Positions 44,085-52,245 of a stretch of 64,000 nt of DNA are shown in pieces; positions within the stretch are counted from its first letter, which is position 1; every line of letters begins with the position of its first letter. The notes under the pieces are model-generated. The model searched no databases. It had not been told where the DNA came from and worked only from the letters and a program-made list of their open reading frames with translations. Position numbers and translations under genes: made by a program. This DNA is from Arthrobacter sp. NicSoilC5 (GTDB taxonomy: Bacteria > Actinomycetota > Actinomycetes > Actinomycetales > Micrococcaceae). The stretch lies in the NCBI RefSeq assembly GCF_019977395.1, contig NZ_AP024660.1, forward strand, positions 4,464,001 to 4,528,000, read 5' to 3'.

Positions 44085-44492
44085 TCAGACGAAATCCATT
44101 TCCACCTGCAGGAACCTTTCCGCCTCGGCGATGGCCGCCTGGAAGGCTTCCTGCTCCGTGGGCGACTTCCGGGGTTCACGCGGGCTCCACTCGTGCGGCG
44201 CGGAGTGGATCCTCACAAAGCCTGAGTCCGGGGGAGCGTAGAAAATCCCGAAGCGCTGCACCGGCCATTCCGGCGAGGTTTCCGGGGCCACCAGCAGGGC
44301 CGCATTGAAGGCCGGATTGAACCATTGGGCGATGGGCCGGCGGCGGTCTTCCGTGAACAACCCCGCCGCGTACAGCGCCGCGGACTGCTGTCCGGCCTGC
44401 GCACACAGCCGATCCCACCACAGTGGCAGGATCCGGGCGTCGCACCGTTGCCATGTGGCCGGAAGTGGCGGTTGGTTCTGCCAGTTGGGCAC
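44085..44492 (-). CDS. Conserved-looking hypothetical protein
   Basis: A 135-residue soluble protein with no family I recognise. It is Trp/Pro-rich (WQNQPPLPATWQRC, LPLWWDRLC, IAQWFNPAFN) and ends in an acidic helix (EQEAFQAAIAEAERFLQVEM). The GTG start is preceded six bases upstream by TAAAAT, so the transcript may be leaderless. Codon use looks native. It ends 24 bp from the bidirectional terminator after tRNA-Asn. Confidence 0.65.
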   Translation of the reverse strand: MPNWQNQPPLPATWQRCDARILPLWWDRLCAQAGQQSAALYAAGLFTEDRRRPIAQWFNPAFNAALLVAPETSPEWPVQRFGIFYAPPDSGFVRIHSAPHEWSPREPRKSPTEQEAFQAAIAEAERFLQVEMDFV

Positions 44493-44572
44493 GGCATCAT
44501 TTTATCGCGGGAGCGGGCCTGGCGGCAGGGAATGCCGCACCGGCCTGCCACAACAAAATCGCGGCACGTCCT

Positions 44573-44752
44573 TCAGCGGCGGCCGCGGGACCCCGGATTC
44601 ACCCGATACAGGATCGCCGCGCCTGCCAGCGTCCCCAGGATGATGCCCCAGGCGGGGTTGCCCAGGGCGCGGCCGGCGAAATAACCCACGACGGCGCCAA
44701 GCACCGCCCCGAGGAAAAGTCCCCGGCCATTCCGGTGCGGTGTGCGGCTCAC
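44573..44752 (-). CDS. Small glycine-rich membrane protein
   Basis: A 59-residue protein with two helices built on GxxxG spacing (GLFLGAVLGAVVGYFAGRAL and WGIILGTLAGAAILY) between basic ends. The GTG at 44752 has AAAGG seven bases upstream. Glycine-zipper hairpins of this kind sit in the inner membrane; role unknown. It lies 72 bp downstream of the drug-efflux gene in the same direction. Confidence 0.6.
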   Translation of the reverse strand: MSRTPHRNGRGLFLGAVLGAVVGYFAGRALGNPAWGIILGTLAGAAILYRVNPGSRGRR

Positions 44753-44824
44753 AGGCTGCCTTTCGAGGGGGAGTGGGGACAGGGCCACGCAGGCCGAAAT
44801 CACGGACCACAGTGGAGGTGGGTC

Positions 44825-46048
44825 TCAGTGGATCGAGGGTACCGTGCGCGGCCGCACCACAAGCCACAGTGCTGCGATCGCCAGCAGGATGCAGGCCGCC
44901 TGCACGGCTCCCATGGGAGCGGCGCTGGTGATGCCGAGCCAGCCCACCACGGGCGAGATGAGCCCGGCCATGAGGAACGTGGCCGCGCCCAGCAGCGAGG
45001 CTGCCGTTCCCGCCTGGGCCGCGTGCCCGGCCAGGGCCAGCACCTGGACGCAGGGGAACATGAAGCCGGTGCCCATGATGTAGAACCAGAGCGGGACCAT
45101 CACGCCCCACAGCCCCAGGCCTGCCCGGTCGAAGACCACGATCAGCATGGCCATCAGGAACATCCAGGCCGTGGCGCCCGCCAGGATCCACTGCGGAGGC
45201 ACAATCCTGATAAGCCGCGAACTGGTCTGCACGCCGGCCACGATGCCCAGGGAGTTGATGCCAAAGAGAAGTCCGTACTGCTGGGCGGAGAACCCGAACA
45301 CATCCTGGAACAGGAACGGCGAGGCCGACAGGTAGGTGAAGAGGCCACCGAAGTTGAAGCCCGCCACCATCAGCAGCCCCACGAAGATCCGGTCCGTAAA
45401 CAGCGCCCGGTAGCGTTGCCGGGCGGTCATTCCGCTCCGGCCCCGCTTTTCCGGCGGAAGCGTCTCGCGGACCAGGAGCAGGGCGGCCACGATGACCAAA
45501 GTCCCGTAGGCAGCCAGGAACACGAAGATGCCCGGCCACGGCATCACCAGGAGCAGCTGTGAACCGATGACGGGGGCAAGGATGGGCGCAAGCCCGTTGA
45601 CCAGTGACATCCGGGAGAACATCCGCACCATGGCGTAGCCGGAAAACAGGTCCCGCACCATGGCCATGGCCACCACGCCGCCGCCGGCCGCGCCCACCCC
45701 CATCAGTACACGGAAGATCCCCAATGTGGTGATGTCCGTGGACAAGGCCGCGCCCAGGGATGCTGCGATGTGCAGCGCCGTGGCCAGGATCAGCGGAGTC
45801 CGGCGGCCGAACTTGTCGCTGAACGGACCCACCACCAGCTGCCCGAACGCGAAACCGACCGTGGTGCCCGCCAGGGTGAGCTGGACCTGGGCCTCGGTCA
45901 CCCCCAGGCTTGCCTCCAGCGCCGGGAAGGCGGGCAGGTACAGGTCGATGGTGAACGGACCGAGGGCCGTCAAAGCGCCCAGGAGGAGGATGTACAGAAG
46001 CTTTCGGCGGCGGGTCAGCAGGTCGCCCGGATTGGGGGGATTGGTCAC
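44825..46048 (-). CDS. Bcr/CflA-type multidrug efflux MFS transporter
   Basis: A 407-residue twelve-helix exporter of the DHA1 group. The loop motif GPFSDKFGRRTPLILAT and the motif in VMGVGAAGGGVVAMAMVRDL, with LAPILAPVIG following, fit Bcr/CflA proteins that expel bicyclomycin, chloramphenicol-like drugs or metabolites by proton antiport. I chose the GTG at 46048 (AGGA nine bases upstream); the frame is open 53 codons further, but that stretch is not hydrophobic or conserved. No regulator adjoins it. Confidence 0.88.
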   Translation of the reverse strand: MTNPPNPGDLLTRRRKLLYILLLGALTALGPFTIDLYLPAFPALEASLGVTEAQVQLTLAGTTVGFAFGQLVVGPFSDKFGRRTPLILATALHIAASLGAALSTDITTLGIFRVLMGVGAAGGGVVAMAMVRDLFSGYAMVRMFSRMSLVNGLAPILAPVIGSQLLLVMPWPGIFVFLAAYGTLVIVAALLLVRETLPPEKRGRSGMTARQRYRALFTDRIFVGLLMVAGFNFGGLFTYLSASPFLFQDVFGFSAQQYGLLFGINSLGIVAGVQTSSRLIRIVPPQWILAGATAWMFLMAMLIVVFDRAGLGLWGVMVPLWFYIMGTGFMFPCVQVLALAGHAAQAGTAASLLGAATFLMAGLISPVVGWLGITSAAPMGAVQAACILLAIAALWLVVRPRTVPSIH

Positions 46049-46227
46049 GGAGAACAATCCTAGGCCCGGCCATGGCGGTTTTTGCAGCGTTGTAGGCCGC
46101 GCCGTCCGGCAAGCCCCCAAGTCCGCCCTGAACCTGAATGGTAGTTTTGGTGGCGTGGACTGTGCGGCTGCACATTTCCGCACTAAACGGATGCAGTATG
46201 GACCCATGAACCAGTAAGGCGGAACCG

Positions 46228-47079
46228 ATGAGCGGACGTCACAGCGGGCGTACCAGCCCGGGATTGCGTATCACTGCGCTGCCCGGGACGGCAAGACTCC
46301 TTTTCCGGTTGGCCCCCCGCCAGCTCAACGACGAGATCGCCTTCGCCAAGATTGAACTCAAGCGCAAGGGCGTCCAGGTGGGGGTGGCCGCGGCCTTCTT
46401 CGCCGTGGCGCTCCTCTTCCTGGCGCTGCTGGTGGTCGGCCTGATCGTCGCTGCCATCATGGGGCTGGCCACCATCATGCCCGCGTGGCTGGCAGCCCTG
46501 CTGGTTTCCGCCGCTTTCCTGCTGATAGCCCTCGTCGGAGGCCTGGTGGGCCTGGCCCGGTTCAAGAAGGCCATGCCGCTGATGCCGGAGGAAACCATCC
46601 GTGGCATCAGGCACGATATCGGGGTCGCCCGCGAAGGCTCGGCCTTCAACCCGGCCATCCTGGATCCGGAGAGCCCGGAAGCCAAGGCTGCGAAGGCGGC
46701 CAAGGCCGAGGCAGCCGCCAAGGCAAAAGCCGAGAAGGAAGCCAAGGCCGCCCGGCACGACCAGGAGTTCCCGCACGCATCCGAACCCGAGCTGGTGCGC
46801 CGCCTGAGCCAGCGCCGCCACCACCTCACCGAGGTCCGCGACGAACTCGGAACGGAACTGGACGTCAAGACCCAGGCGCGCTACGTGCTTGCCGCGGCCC
46901 AGGTCAAGGCACGCGAAGGCCAGGTGCTGGCGCAGCGCGGTATGGACGAGGCGGGGCAGCGGTTTGCGGCCCTGTCCGCCTCCGCTGACCTGCCCAGGCG
47001 CTGGAAGCCGCTGACGGCCTTCGTTGCCGCCGGTACGGTCCTGGTGGTCCTCCTGCGCAGGCTCCTGCGCGCCAGCTAG
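46228..47079 (+). CDS. Holin-X (PF07332-type) membrane protein with DUF3618-like tail
   Basis: A 283-residue protein. Two adjacent helices (about 50-80 and 85-112) form the actinobacterial putative holin-X domain (QLNDEIAFAKIELKRKGVQV before them). An Ala/Lys coiled-coil region (150-175) follows, then a DUF3618-like segment (RRLSQRRHHLTEVRDELGTE, then TQARYVLAAAQ) and a last helix near 265. These two modules are usually separate neighbouring genes; here they are fused. Despite the name there are no phage genes near it. Role unknown, perhaps envelope-related. Confidence 0.78.
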   Translation: MSGRHSGRTSPGLRITALPGTARLLFRLAPRQLNDEIAFAKIELKRKGVQVGVAAAFFAVALLFLALLVVGLIVAAIMGLATIMPAWLAALLVSAAFLLIALVGGLVGLARFKKAMPLMPEETIRGIRHDIGVAREGSAFNPAILDPESPEAKAAKAAKAEAAAKAKAEKEAKAARHDQEFPHASEPELVRRLSQRRHHLTEVRDELGTELDVKTQARYVLAAAQVKAREGQVLAQRGMDEAGQRFAALSASADLPRRWKPLTAFVAAGTVLVVLLRRLLRAS

Positions 47080-47181
47080 GTCCCTGTTTCCGCCACGCAA
47101 CACCAGGCGGACGCTGTTTCCGCCTGTGAAGGCACAACCGAAAGACCGCGCCGCGGCGCAGCAGGAAGGAGAGGGGGACGG

Positions 47182-47805
47182 GTGAAGTTCATAGGTGCAG
47201 GCGCCCGCCCCGGCCGTCCCCAGGTGGACCATGACCGCGTGGCCACCATTCCCAACCTGCTCACCGTGGTGCGGTTCATGGGTGTTCCGCTCTTCATCTG
47301 GCTGGTCCTGGCCCAAAAGGAATACGGCGCCGGCGTGATCGTCCTGGCTGTCATGGCTGGGACGGACTGGATTGATGGCTACATCGCCCGCCGGTTCGAC
47401 CAGGCCTCCAAGCTGGGCAGGGTCCTTGACCCCATCGCCGACCGCCTTGCCCTGCTGGCGGTGGCCTTCACCCTGGTGATTGCCGGCGTCGTGCATTGGC
47501 TGTACCTGGCCGCGCTGGTGGTTCCCGATGCCGTCCTGCTGGTACTGACTCTCTCCCTCTTCCGCGGCCACCCGGACCTCCCGGTCAGCGTGGTCGGCAA
47601 GGTGCGGACCGGGCTGCTGCTTTTGGGCACGCCGCTGCTGGTCCTTTCCCGGCTGGACACCGGGTTCTCCGACCAGCTCTTCGCCACCGCCTGGGTGGTG
47701 CTGGGCCTGGGCCTGGTGGGTCACTGGATTGCCGCGTACAACTATTTCCGGGCCATGCTGCGCAAGGGCCGGGCATTGAAACAGCACGACGGCGGGAACG
47801 GCTGA
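47182..47805 (+). CDS. CDP-alcohol phosphatidyltransferase family protein
   Basis: A 207-residue membrane enzyme with the family signature DxxDGxxAR-x8-GxxxDxxxD seen in DWIDGYIARRF through GRVLDPIAD. It joins a CDP-activated lipid to an alcohol, as in phosphatidylglycerol-phosphate or cardiolipin synthesis; the acceptor is not clear. There are about five or six helices. The GTG start follows AAGGAGAGGGGG. Its stop overlaps the next gene by one base, forming an operon with a DMT-type transporter. Confidence 0.9.
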   Translation: MKFIGAGARPGRPQVDHDRVATIPNLLTVVRFMGVPLFIWLVLAQKEYGAGVIVLAVMAGTDWIDGYIARRFDQASKLGRVLDPIADRLALLAVAFTLVIAGVVHWLYLAALVVPDAVLLVLTLSLFRGHPDLPVSVVGKVRTGLLLLGTPLLVLSRLDTGFSDQLFATAWVVLGLGLVGHWIAAYNYFRAMLRKGRALKQHDGGNG

Positions 47806-48713
47806 TGGTGTGGTTTGCCGTCGGCCTGGCGGTGCTTGGCGCCTTCTGCCTTGCGTTGGGTGCGCAGCGCCAGGGCAGTGCCGTCAAAGCCGATACCGGC
47901 GGCCTGGCCCTGAGCTCCAATGGCTTCCTGCGCCTCCTGCGCAATCCGCGGTGGATGCTTGGACTCCTGCTGCTGTGCACCGGCATGGCGATGAATGCCG
48001 TCGCCCTGGTCTCCGCACCGCTCACGGTCATCCAGCCCATCGGCGCAATTGCCCTGGTGATCACCACTGTGGTCAATGCCCGGGACCAGGACCTGACCAT
48101 CAACCGCGCCACGGCGGTGTCCATTGCCGCGTGCGTCACCGGATCGGCGCTCTTCGTCCTCCTGGCGGTCAACGTCACCCAGGAGAACCACCATGTCAGC
48201 CCGGAGGATGAGCTCACCATCGTCCTGCTGCTGGCCCTGGCGGTGGGACTGTTCGGCACGCTGGCCGTGACGTTCAAGCACCGGATGAATGCGTTCATCT
48301 ATATCCTCGGCGCCGGCATCCTGTTCGGCTTTGTGGCAGTCCTCACCCGGATCATCGGCAAGCACCTCCTGGATCCGAATGGCCTCTTCCTGCTGAATGT
48401 CCAGTGGTATTCGGTGGTGGCCATCATCGCGGCCGGCGGCCTGGGGTCCTGGTTCGTGCAGAGTGCGTACTCCACCGGTCCGCCGGACCTGGTGATCGCC
48501 GGACTCACGGTGGTGGACCCCATGGTGGGCATTGCCATTGGCGTCATCATCCTGGGCGAACTGCGCCCCGACGTCCATGCCGTCATGGCCATTGCGATGG
48601 GAACGGCTGCCGCCCTTGCTATCGTTGGGGTTATCGCCCTTTCCCGGCACCACCCGGAGGTCACCAAGCGCAAGAAGGACGCGCGGAAGGCCGCCGGCAG
48701 GCCGTCCCACTAG
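47805..48713 (+). CDS. DMT/NIPA-like multi-helix transporter
   Basis: A 302-residue protein with nine or ten hydrophobic helices. The layout (AVLGAFCLALGAQRQGSAV, then APLTVIQPIGAIALVITTVV, then VVDPMVGIAIGVIILGE) is that of the EamA/NIPA-type DMT superfamily, which includes Mg2+ carriers. It overlaps the phosphatidyltransferase stop by one base. The C-terminal tail is Lys/Arg-rich. Substrate unknown. Confidence 0.82.
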   Translation: MVWFAVGLAVLGAFCLALGAQRQGSAVKADTGGLALSSNGFLRLLRNPRWMLGLLLLCTGMAMNAVALVSAPLTVIQPIGAIALVITTVVNARDQDLTINRATAVSIAACVTGSALFVLLAVNVTQENHHVSPEDELTIVLLLALAVGLFGTLAVTFKHRMNAFIYILGAGILFGFVAVLTRIIGKHLLDPNGLFLLNVQWYSVVAIIAAGGLGSWFVQSAYSTGPPDLVIAGLTVVDPMVGIAIGVIILGELRPDVHAVMAIAMGTAAALAIVGVIALSRHHPEVTKRKKDARKAAGRPSH

Positions 48714-48824
48714 TCCATTCCCGTCCGTAACCAGCAATCCCACGAAGCCCGGCGCCTTGCGCCAGTGGCCAACCGTGCTGTCAGTTCCACGCTGTCCGCA
48801 CCGTGACCATCAGGAGTACTCCCC

Positions 48825-50021
48825 ATGACCACGCCCGCCGACCAGCGCCCCCTGACCATCCTCATCGCCGCAGACACCTATCCGCCGGACGTCAACGGCG
48901 CGGCCCAGTTTGGCTACCGGCTGGCCAAGGGAATGACTGCCCGGGGCCACAACGTCCATGTCCTGGCGTCCCGCGACAGCAAGGGAAAGAGCTTCACCGA
49001 GTTCCGCGAGGAAGCAACCGTGCACCGGCTCCGCTCGCACAAGGCGTTCACCCACGAGAGCTTCCGCCTCTGCTTCCCCTGGGAAATCAAGAAGGAAATC
49101 AGCCTCCTCTTCGACCGGGTGAAGCCCGACGTCGTGCATATCCAAAGCCACTACATGATCGGCGAGCACGTTCTCTATGAGGCTGTGAAGCGCGGCGTCC
49201 GCATCATTGCCACCAACCACTTCATGCCCGAAAACCTCAACCCCTTCCTGCCGTTCCCGCAGTGGTTCAAGGACATCATTGGGCGGGTTTCCTGGAAGGA
49301 CATGGGCAAGGTCATGGGCCAGGCGGACGTGGTGACAACGCCCACGCCGCTTGCCGCCCGCGCCATGCACGAGCACGCCTTCCTCCGCAAGGTTTTGCCG
49401 CTGTCCAACGGCATCGACTCCGCCGCCTATGAACTGCAGCCCGGTGAGCACATCGAGCCGCACGCCCACCCCACTGTCCTGTTCGCCGGCCGCCTCGCCG
49501 AGGAAAAGCACGTGGACGTGCTGATCGAGGCCATCGGCAAAACGCCGCCGGAGCTGAACGTACACCTGGAGATCGTGGGCGGCGGCGAAGTGCGCTCCGC
49601 CCTGGAGGATTTGGTGCGGCGGCTCGGCCTCACCAGCCGGGTCAAATTCCTGGGCCTGGCCAGCGACGAGGAACTGCGTACCGCCTACATCCGGGCCGAC
49701 CTGTTCTGCATGCCCGGAACGGCGGAACTGCAGTCGCTGGTGACACTGGAAGCGATGTCCGCCTCCACCCCCGTGGTCCTGGCGGACGCCATGGCGCTGC
49801 CGCACCTGGTCCGCGACGGCGAGAACGGGTACCTCTTCACTCCCAACGACAGTGATGACCTGGCCAAGAAGATCACCCAGGTGCTGGAACTGCCCAAGGA
49901 CGAACAGCAGGCCATGGGCCGCGCCAGCCGGCAGCTGGTGGAGCCGCACAGCATCCAGGGGACGCTGCAGACCTTCGAGGACCTGTACCGCGGCGCCTCC
50001 TACGAGGACAAAGTGGTCTGA
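48825..50021 (+). CDS. GT4-family glycosyltransferase
   Basis: A 398-residue GT-B glycosyltransferase. The N-terminal domain opens ILIAADTYPPDVNGAAQFGY (acceptor side); the C-terminal donor domain has VLFAGRLAEEKHVDVLIEAI, the E-x7-E motif in GTAELQSLVTLEAMSAST and DGENGYLFTPND. Similar enzymes build glycolipids or phosphatidylinositol mannosides in actinobacteria. It lies 111 bp after the phosphatidyltransferase/transporter pair, so a lipid acceptor is plausible. CAGGAG precedes the ATG. Confidence 0.9.
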   Translation: MTTPADQRPLTILIAADTYPPDVNGAAQFGYRLAKGMTARGHNVHVLASRDSKGKSFTEFREEATVHRLRSHKAFTHESFRLCFPWEIKKEISLLFDRVKPDVVHIQSHYMIGEHVLYEAVKRGVRIIATNHFMPENLNPFLPFPQWFKDIIGRVSWKDMGKVMGQADVVTTPTPLAARAMHEHAFLRKVLPLSNGIDSAAYELQPGEHIEPHAHPTVLFAGRLAEEKHVDVLIEAIGKTPPELNVHLEIVGGGEVRSALEDLVRRLGLTSRVKFLGLASDEELRTAYIRADLFCMPGTAELQSLVTLEAMSASTPVVLADAMALPHLVRDGENGYLFTPNDSDDLAKKITQVLELPKDEQQAMGRASRQLVEPHSIQGTLQTFEDLYRGASYEDKVV

Positions 50022-50096
50022 ACCCTTTCCCGGGTTTGCTAGAGTGTTTTTGCCCTGCCGGAGCATGGCGTCCGAACACCTGCTCCCGGGGCTTGG

Positions 50097-50170
50097 GGGG
50101 CTATAGCTCAGCTGGTTAGAGCGCGGGACTCATAATCCTAAGGTCCTCGGTTCAAGTCCGAGTAGCCCTA
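50097..50170 (+). tRNA. tRNA with CAT anticodon (Met elongator or Ile2)
   Basis: A 74-nt cloverleaf: acceptor GGGGCTA/TAGCCCT (one G-U pair), D-arm GCTCAGCTGGTTAGAGC, anticodon loop CTCATAA and T-arm CTCGGTTCAAGTCCGAG, discriminator A. The outermost anticodon-stem pair is C-A. CAT can be elongator Met or lysidine-modified Ile2; the acceptor stem resembles Ile tRNAs, so the identity is left open. Confidence 0.9.
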
Positions 50171-50174
50171 CCTC

Positions 50175-50215
50175 AACCGCGGCCAACGAGTTTTTCGTTG
50201 GCCGCGGTTTTCTTG
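50175..50215 (+). terminator. Terminator after the CAT tRNA
   Basis: A perfect 15-bp stem (50175-50189 and 50195-50209), built on CCGCGGCCAACGA, followed by TTCTTGG. Confidence 0.88.
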
Positions 50216-50232
50216 GTTAACCCAGCACCCTG

Positions 50233-50260
50233 CGGTATGTTACTCACCAGTAACATACCG
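50233..50260. promoter_or_regulatory. TetR-type operator upstream of acyl-CoA dehydrogenase
   Basis: A perfect palindrome with 12-bp arms (50233-50244 and 50249-50260) and a 4-bp centre; the core is GTTACTCACCAGTAAC. It lies 48 bp before the dehydrogenase start, where a repressor would block transcription. TetR-family regulators of fatty-acid genes use such sites. A related 16-mer is at 26322-26337. Confidence 0.7.
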
Positions 50261-50308
50261 TGCTCCGCTCCGCGGCATGGTCAGCGCTGATCATCAAAGA
50301 AGGTAACC

Positions 50309-51499
50309 ATGGCCACCTCCGCAGCCGATTTCCCAGAGCTTCCCTACGCCGACGGCGACTTCTTCGCCTTCGAGCAGCTTCTCTCCGGCAAGGAGCAGGA
50401 CCGGCTGGCCGAAGTCCGCGACTTCCTGGCGCGTGAGGTCAAGCCCATTGCGGTGGACTGCTGGAACCGCGGAGAGTTCCCCATGGACCTGGTACCGAAG
50501 CTTGCCGGGCTGGACCTGGTCAGTCCGGTGCGGAGGCAGGGGTATTCCAACCTCTTCGCCGGCATGCTGCACGCCGAAGCCACCCGCGCGGACGCCTCCA
50601 TCGCCACCTTCCTGGGCGTGCACGACGGACTGTTCACCGGCTCCATTGAGTTGCTGGCGTCCAAGGAGCAGCAGGACGAATGGCTTCCTGATATCTACGC
50701 GCTGAAGAAGATCGGGGCCTTTGGCCTGACCGAGCCGCTGGGCGGCAGCGACGTGGCCGGCGGAACGCGCACCACGGCGCGCAGGGACGGGGACAACTGG
50801 ATCCTCAACGGCGCAAAGCGCTGGATCGGCAATGCCACGTTCTCCGACTGGGTGGTGGTGTACGCCCGCGACGTGGCGGACAACCAGGTCAAGGGCTTCC
50901 TGGTGGACACCACGCTGCCTGGATACAGCGCAACAAAGATCGAGAACAAAATCTCCTTGCGGACTGTCCAGAATGCCGACATCGTCCTGACGGACGTCGT
51001 GGTGCCGGACCACTTCAAGCTCGCCAACGCCAACAGCTTCCGCGACGTCAACAAGGTGCTCAAAGTCACCCGCCTGTCAGTTGCCTGGCAGGCCGTGGGC
51101 CTCCAGATGGCCGCCTTCGATGTTGCCCGCCGCTATGCCGTGGAGCGCCGGCAGTTCGGCCGTCCCCTGGCCTCCTTCCAGCTCATCCAGGACCAGCTGG
51201 TCCGGATCCTGGGCAACACGGTCAGCTCCATGGGCATGATGGTCCGGCTCTCCCAGCTGGAGGACGCCGGGGAGGCGAAGGACGAACAATCCGCACTGGC
51301 CAAGGCCTTCGCCACCGACCGCATGAGGGAGAGTGTGGCGCTGGGCCGCAGCATCCTGGGCGGCAACGGCATCGTGACCGACTACGGGATGGCCAAAATC
51401 TTCGCCGACGCGGAGGCCATCTACTCCTACGAGGGCACGGCTGAAATCAACACCCTGGTGACAGGGCGCGCCATCACCGGGATCTCGGCCATCGTCTAG
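50309..51499 (+). CDS. Acyl-CoA dehydrogenase (glutaryl-CoA-dehydrogenase-like)
   Basis: A 396-residue FAD enzyme that introduces a double bond into an acyl-CoA. FAD-binding motifs AFGLTEPLGGSDVAGGTRT and NGAKRWIGNATFSDW are seen; the catalytic Glu is in YSYEGTAEINTLVTGRAITG. This C-terminal form and the early VKPIAVDCWNRGEF region resemble glutaryl-CoA dehydrogenases, but substrate cannot be fixed. AAGGTAACC precedes the ATG. A TetR-type palindrome upstream suggests induction by an acyl-CoA or related ligand; no TetR gene is adjacent. Confidence 0.9.
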   Translation: MATSAADFPELPYADGDFFAFEQLLSGKEQDRLAEVRDFLAREVKPIAVDCWNRGEFPMDLVPKLAGLDLVSPVRRQGYSNLFAGMLHAEATRADASIATFLGVHDGLFTGSIELLASKEQQDEWLPDIYALKKIGAFGLTEPLGGSDVAGGTRTTARRDGDNWILNGAKRWIGNATFSDWVVVYARDVADNQVKGFLVDTTLPGYSATKIENKISLRTVQNADIVLTDVVVPDHFKLANANSFRDVNKVLKVTRLSVAWQAVGLQMAAFDVARRYAVERRQFGRPLASFQLIQDQLVRILGNTVSSMGMMVRLSQLEDAGEAKDEQSALAKAFATDRMRESVALGRSILGGNGIVTDYGMAKIFADAEAIYSYEGTAEINTLVTGRAITGISAIV

Positions 51500-51567
51500 G
51501 CGGGACGCCCGCACGGGCAGTTGTCTGGCTGACTGATGCTCCGGGGCCATGCCTGCGTTCTCCGTGG

Positions 51568-52245
51568 CTATGGGCCACCGGCCAGCGGCAGCAGGATGGA
51601 CGGGCGGAGGTCCAGGACGAACTGCAGGGGATTGACGTAGTCCTCTCCTTCCCGCACGCCCCAGTGCAGGCACTGCGCCGCCGGACAGTGCCCCGGCAGC
51701 ACAGTGCCGATGACCTCGCCCCGGGCCACGGCGGCGCCCACGGCCAACGTGCTTTCCACGGGTTCGAAACTGCTCCGCAGGCCGCCGCCATGGTCGATGG
51801 TGATCACGGGACGGTCCACCACCACGCCCGCGAAACTCACCGTTCCGGCTGCGGGTGACAAGACCTGCGTGCCTGCGGCGAAGTCAAGGTCTACGCCCCG
51901 GTGCCCGCTCAGCCATGGCTTGGGCGGGGGATCGAAAGGGCGCAGCACCGGCGGGCGCGGTGCCAGGGGCCACTGCCAGGAAGGGGCGGCACCCGCCCGG
52001 GCGGCCGTCGTCGTACTTCCCTGCCGGGCGGCGGCCGCGTGGCTGAAGCCGGCTGCGCTGTTGGGAATGGGCGCGCTGTTCGGGATGGCGGCACTGTTCG
52101 GGATGGCGGCACTGTTCGGGAGGGCTGCGCTGTTCGGAATGGCTGCGCTGTAGGGGAGGGCCGCGCTGTTCGGAAGGCCCGCGCCCGGGGTGGCAATCGA
52201 GGCCGGCAGCAGCAGGAAGGCGGCCAGCAGGACTGATGTCTTCAT
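51568..52245 (-). CDS. Secreted M23-type (LytM fold) peptidase homologue
   Basis: A 225-residue exported protein. Residues 1-19 are a signal peptide (KTSVLLAAFLLLPASIA), 24-65 are seven six-residue repeats of the form L/I-P-N-S-A-A, and 100-215 form the M23 domain. The zinc pair is in GHRGVDLDF. The second motif, normally HxH, reads CLHWGV, so the first His (catalytic base in LytM) is Cys. It may be a variant or a non-catalytic regulator of cell-wall hydrolases. It is divergent from rpsB, a common location for an M23 gene in this group. Confidence 0.85.
   Translation of the reverse strand: MKTSVLLAAFLLLPASIATPGAGLPNSAALPYSAAIPNSAALPNSAAIPNSAAIPNSAPIPNSAAGFSHAAAARQGSTTTAARAGAAPSWQWPLAPRPPVLRPFDPPPKPWLSGHRGVDLDFAAGTQVLSPAAGTVSFAGVVVDRPVITIDHGGGLRSSFEPVESTLAVGAAVARGEVIGTVLPGHCPAAQCLHWGVREGEDYVNPLQFVLDLRPSILLPLAGGP
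52051..52176 (-). repeat. 18-bp minisatellite inside the M23 gene
   Basis: Seven 18-bp units encode seven copies of a Leu/Ile-Pro-Asn-Ser-Ala-Ala peptide, with small variations (one Tyr for Asn, one Pro for Ala). It is in frame, so unit number can change without a frameshift. Confidence 0.88.

Noticed and set aside
44502..46175. A 557-codon minus-strand frame overlapping the Bcr/CflA gene in another frame
   Set aside because: The +0 frame encodes a complete twelve-helix carrier with MFS motifs; this frame is Pro/Gly/Arg-rich without domains.
46228..47079. Holin-family protein considered as a prophage mark
   Set aside because: No phage structural, lysis or integrase genes are nearby, and the family is a common chromosomal actinobacterial membrane protein.
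52051..52176. Tandem repeats considered as a CRISPR array
   Set aside because: Units are 18 bp with no spacers and lie in frame inside the M23 gene, so this is a coding minisatellite. No array or cas gene is in the window.
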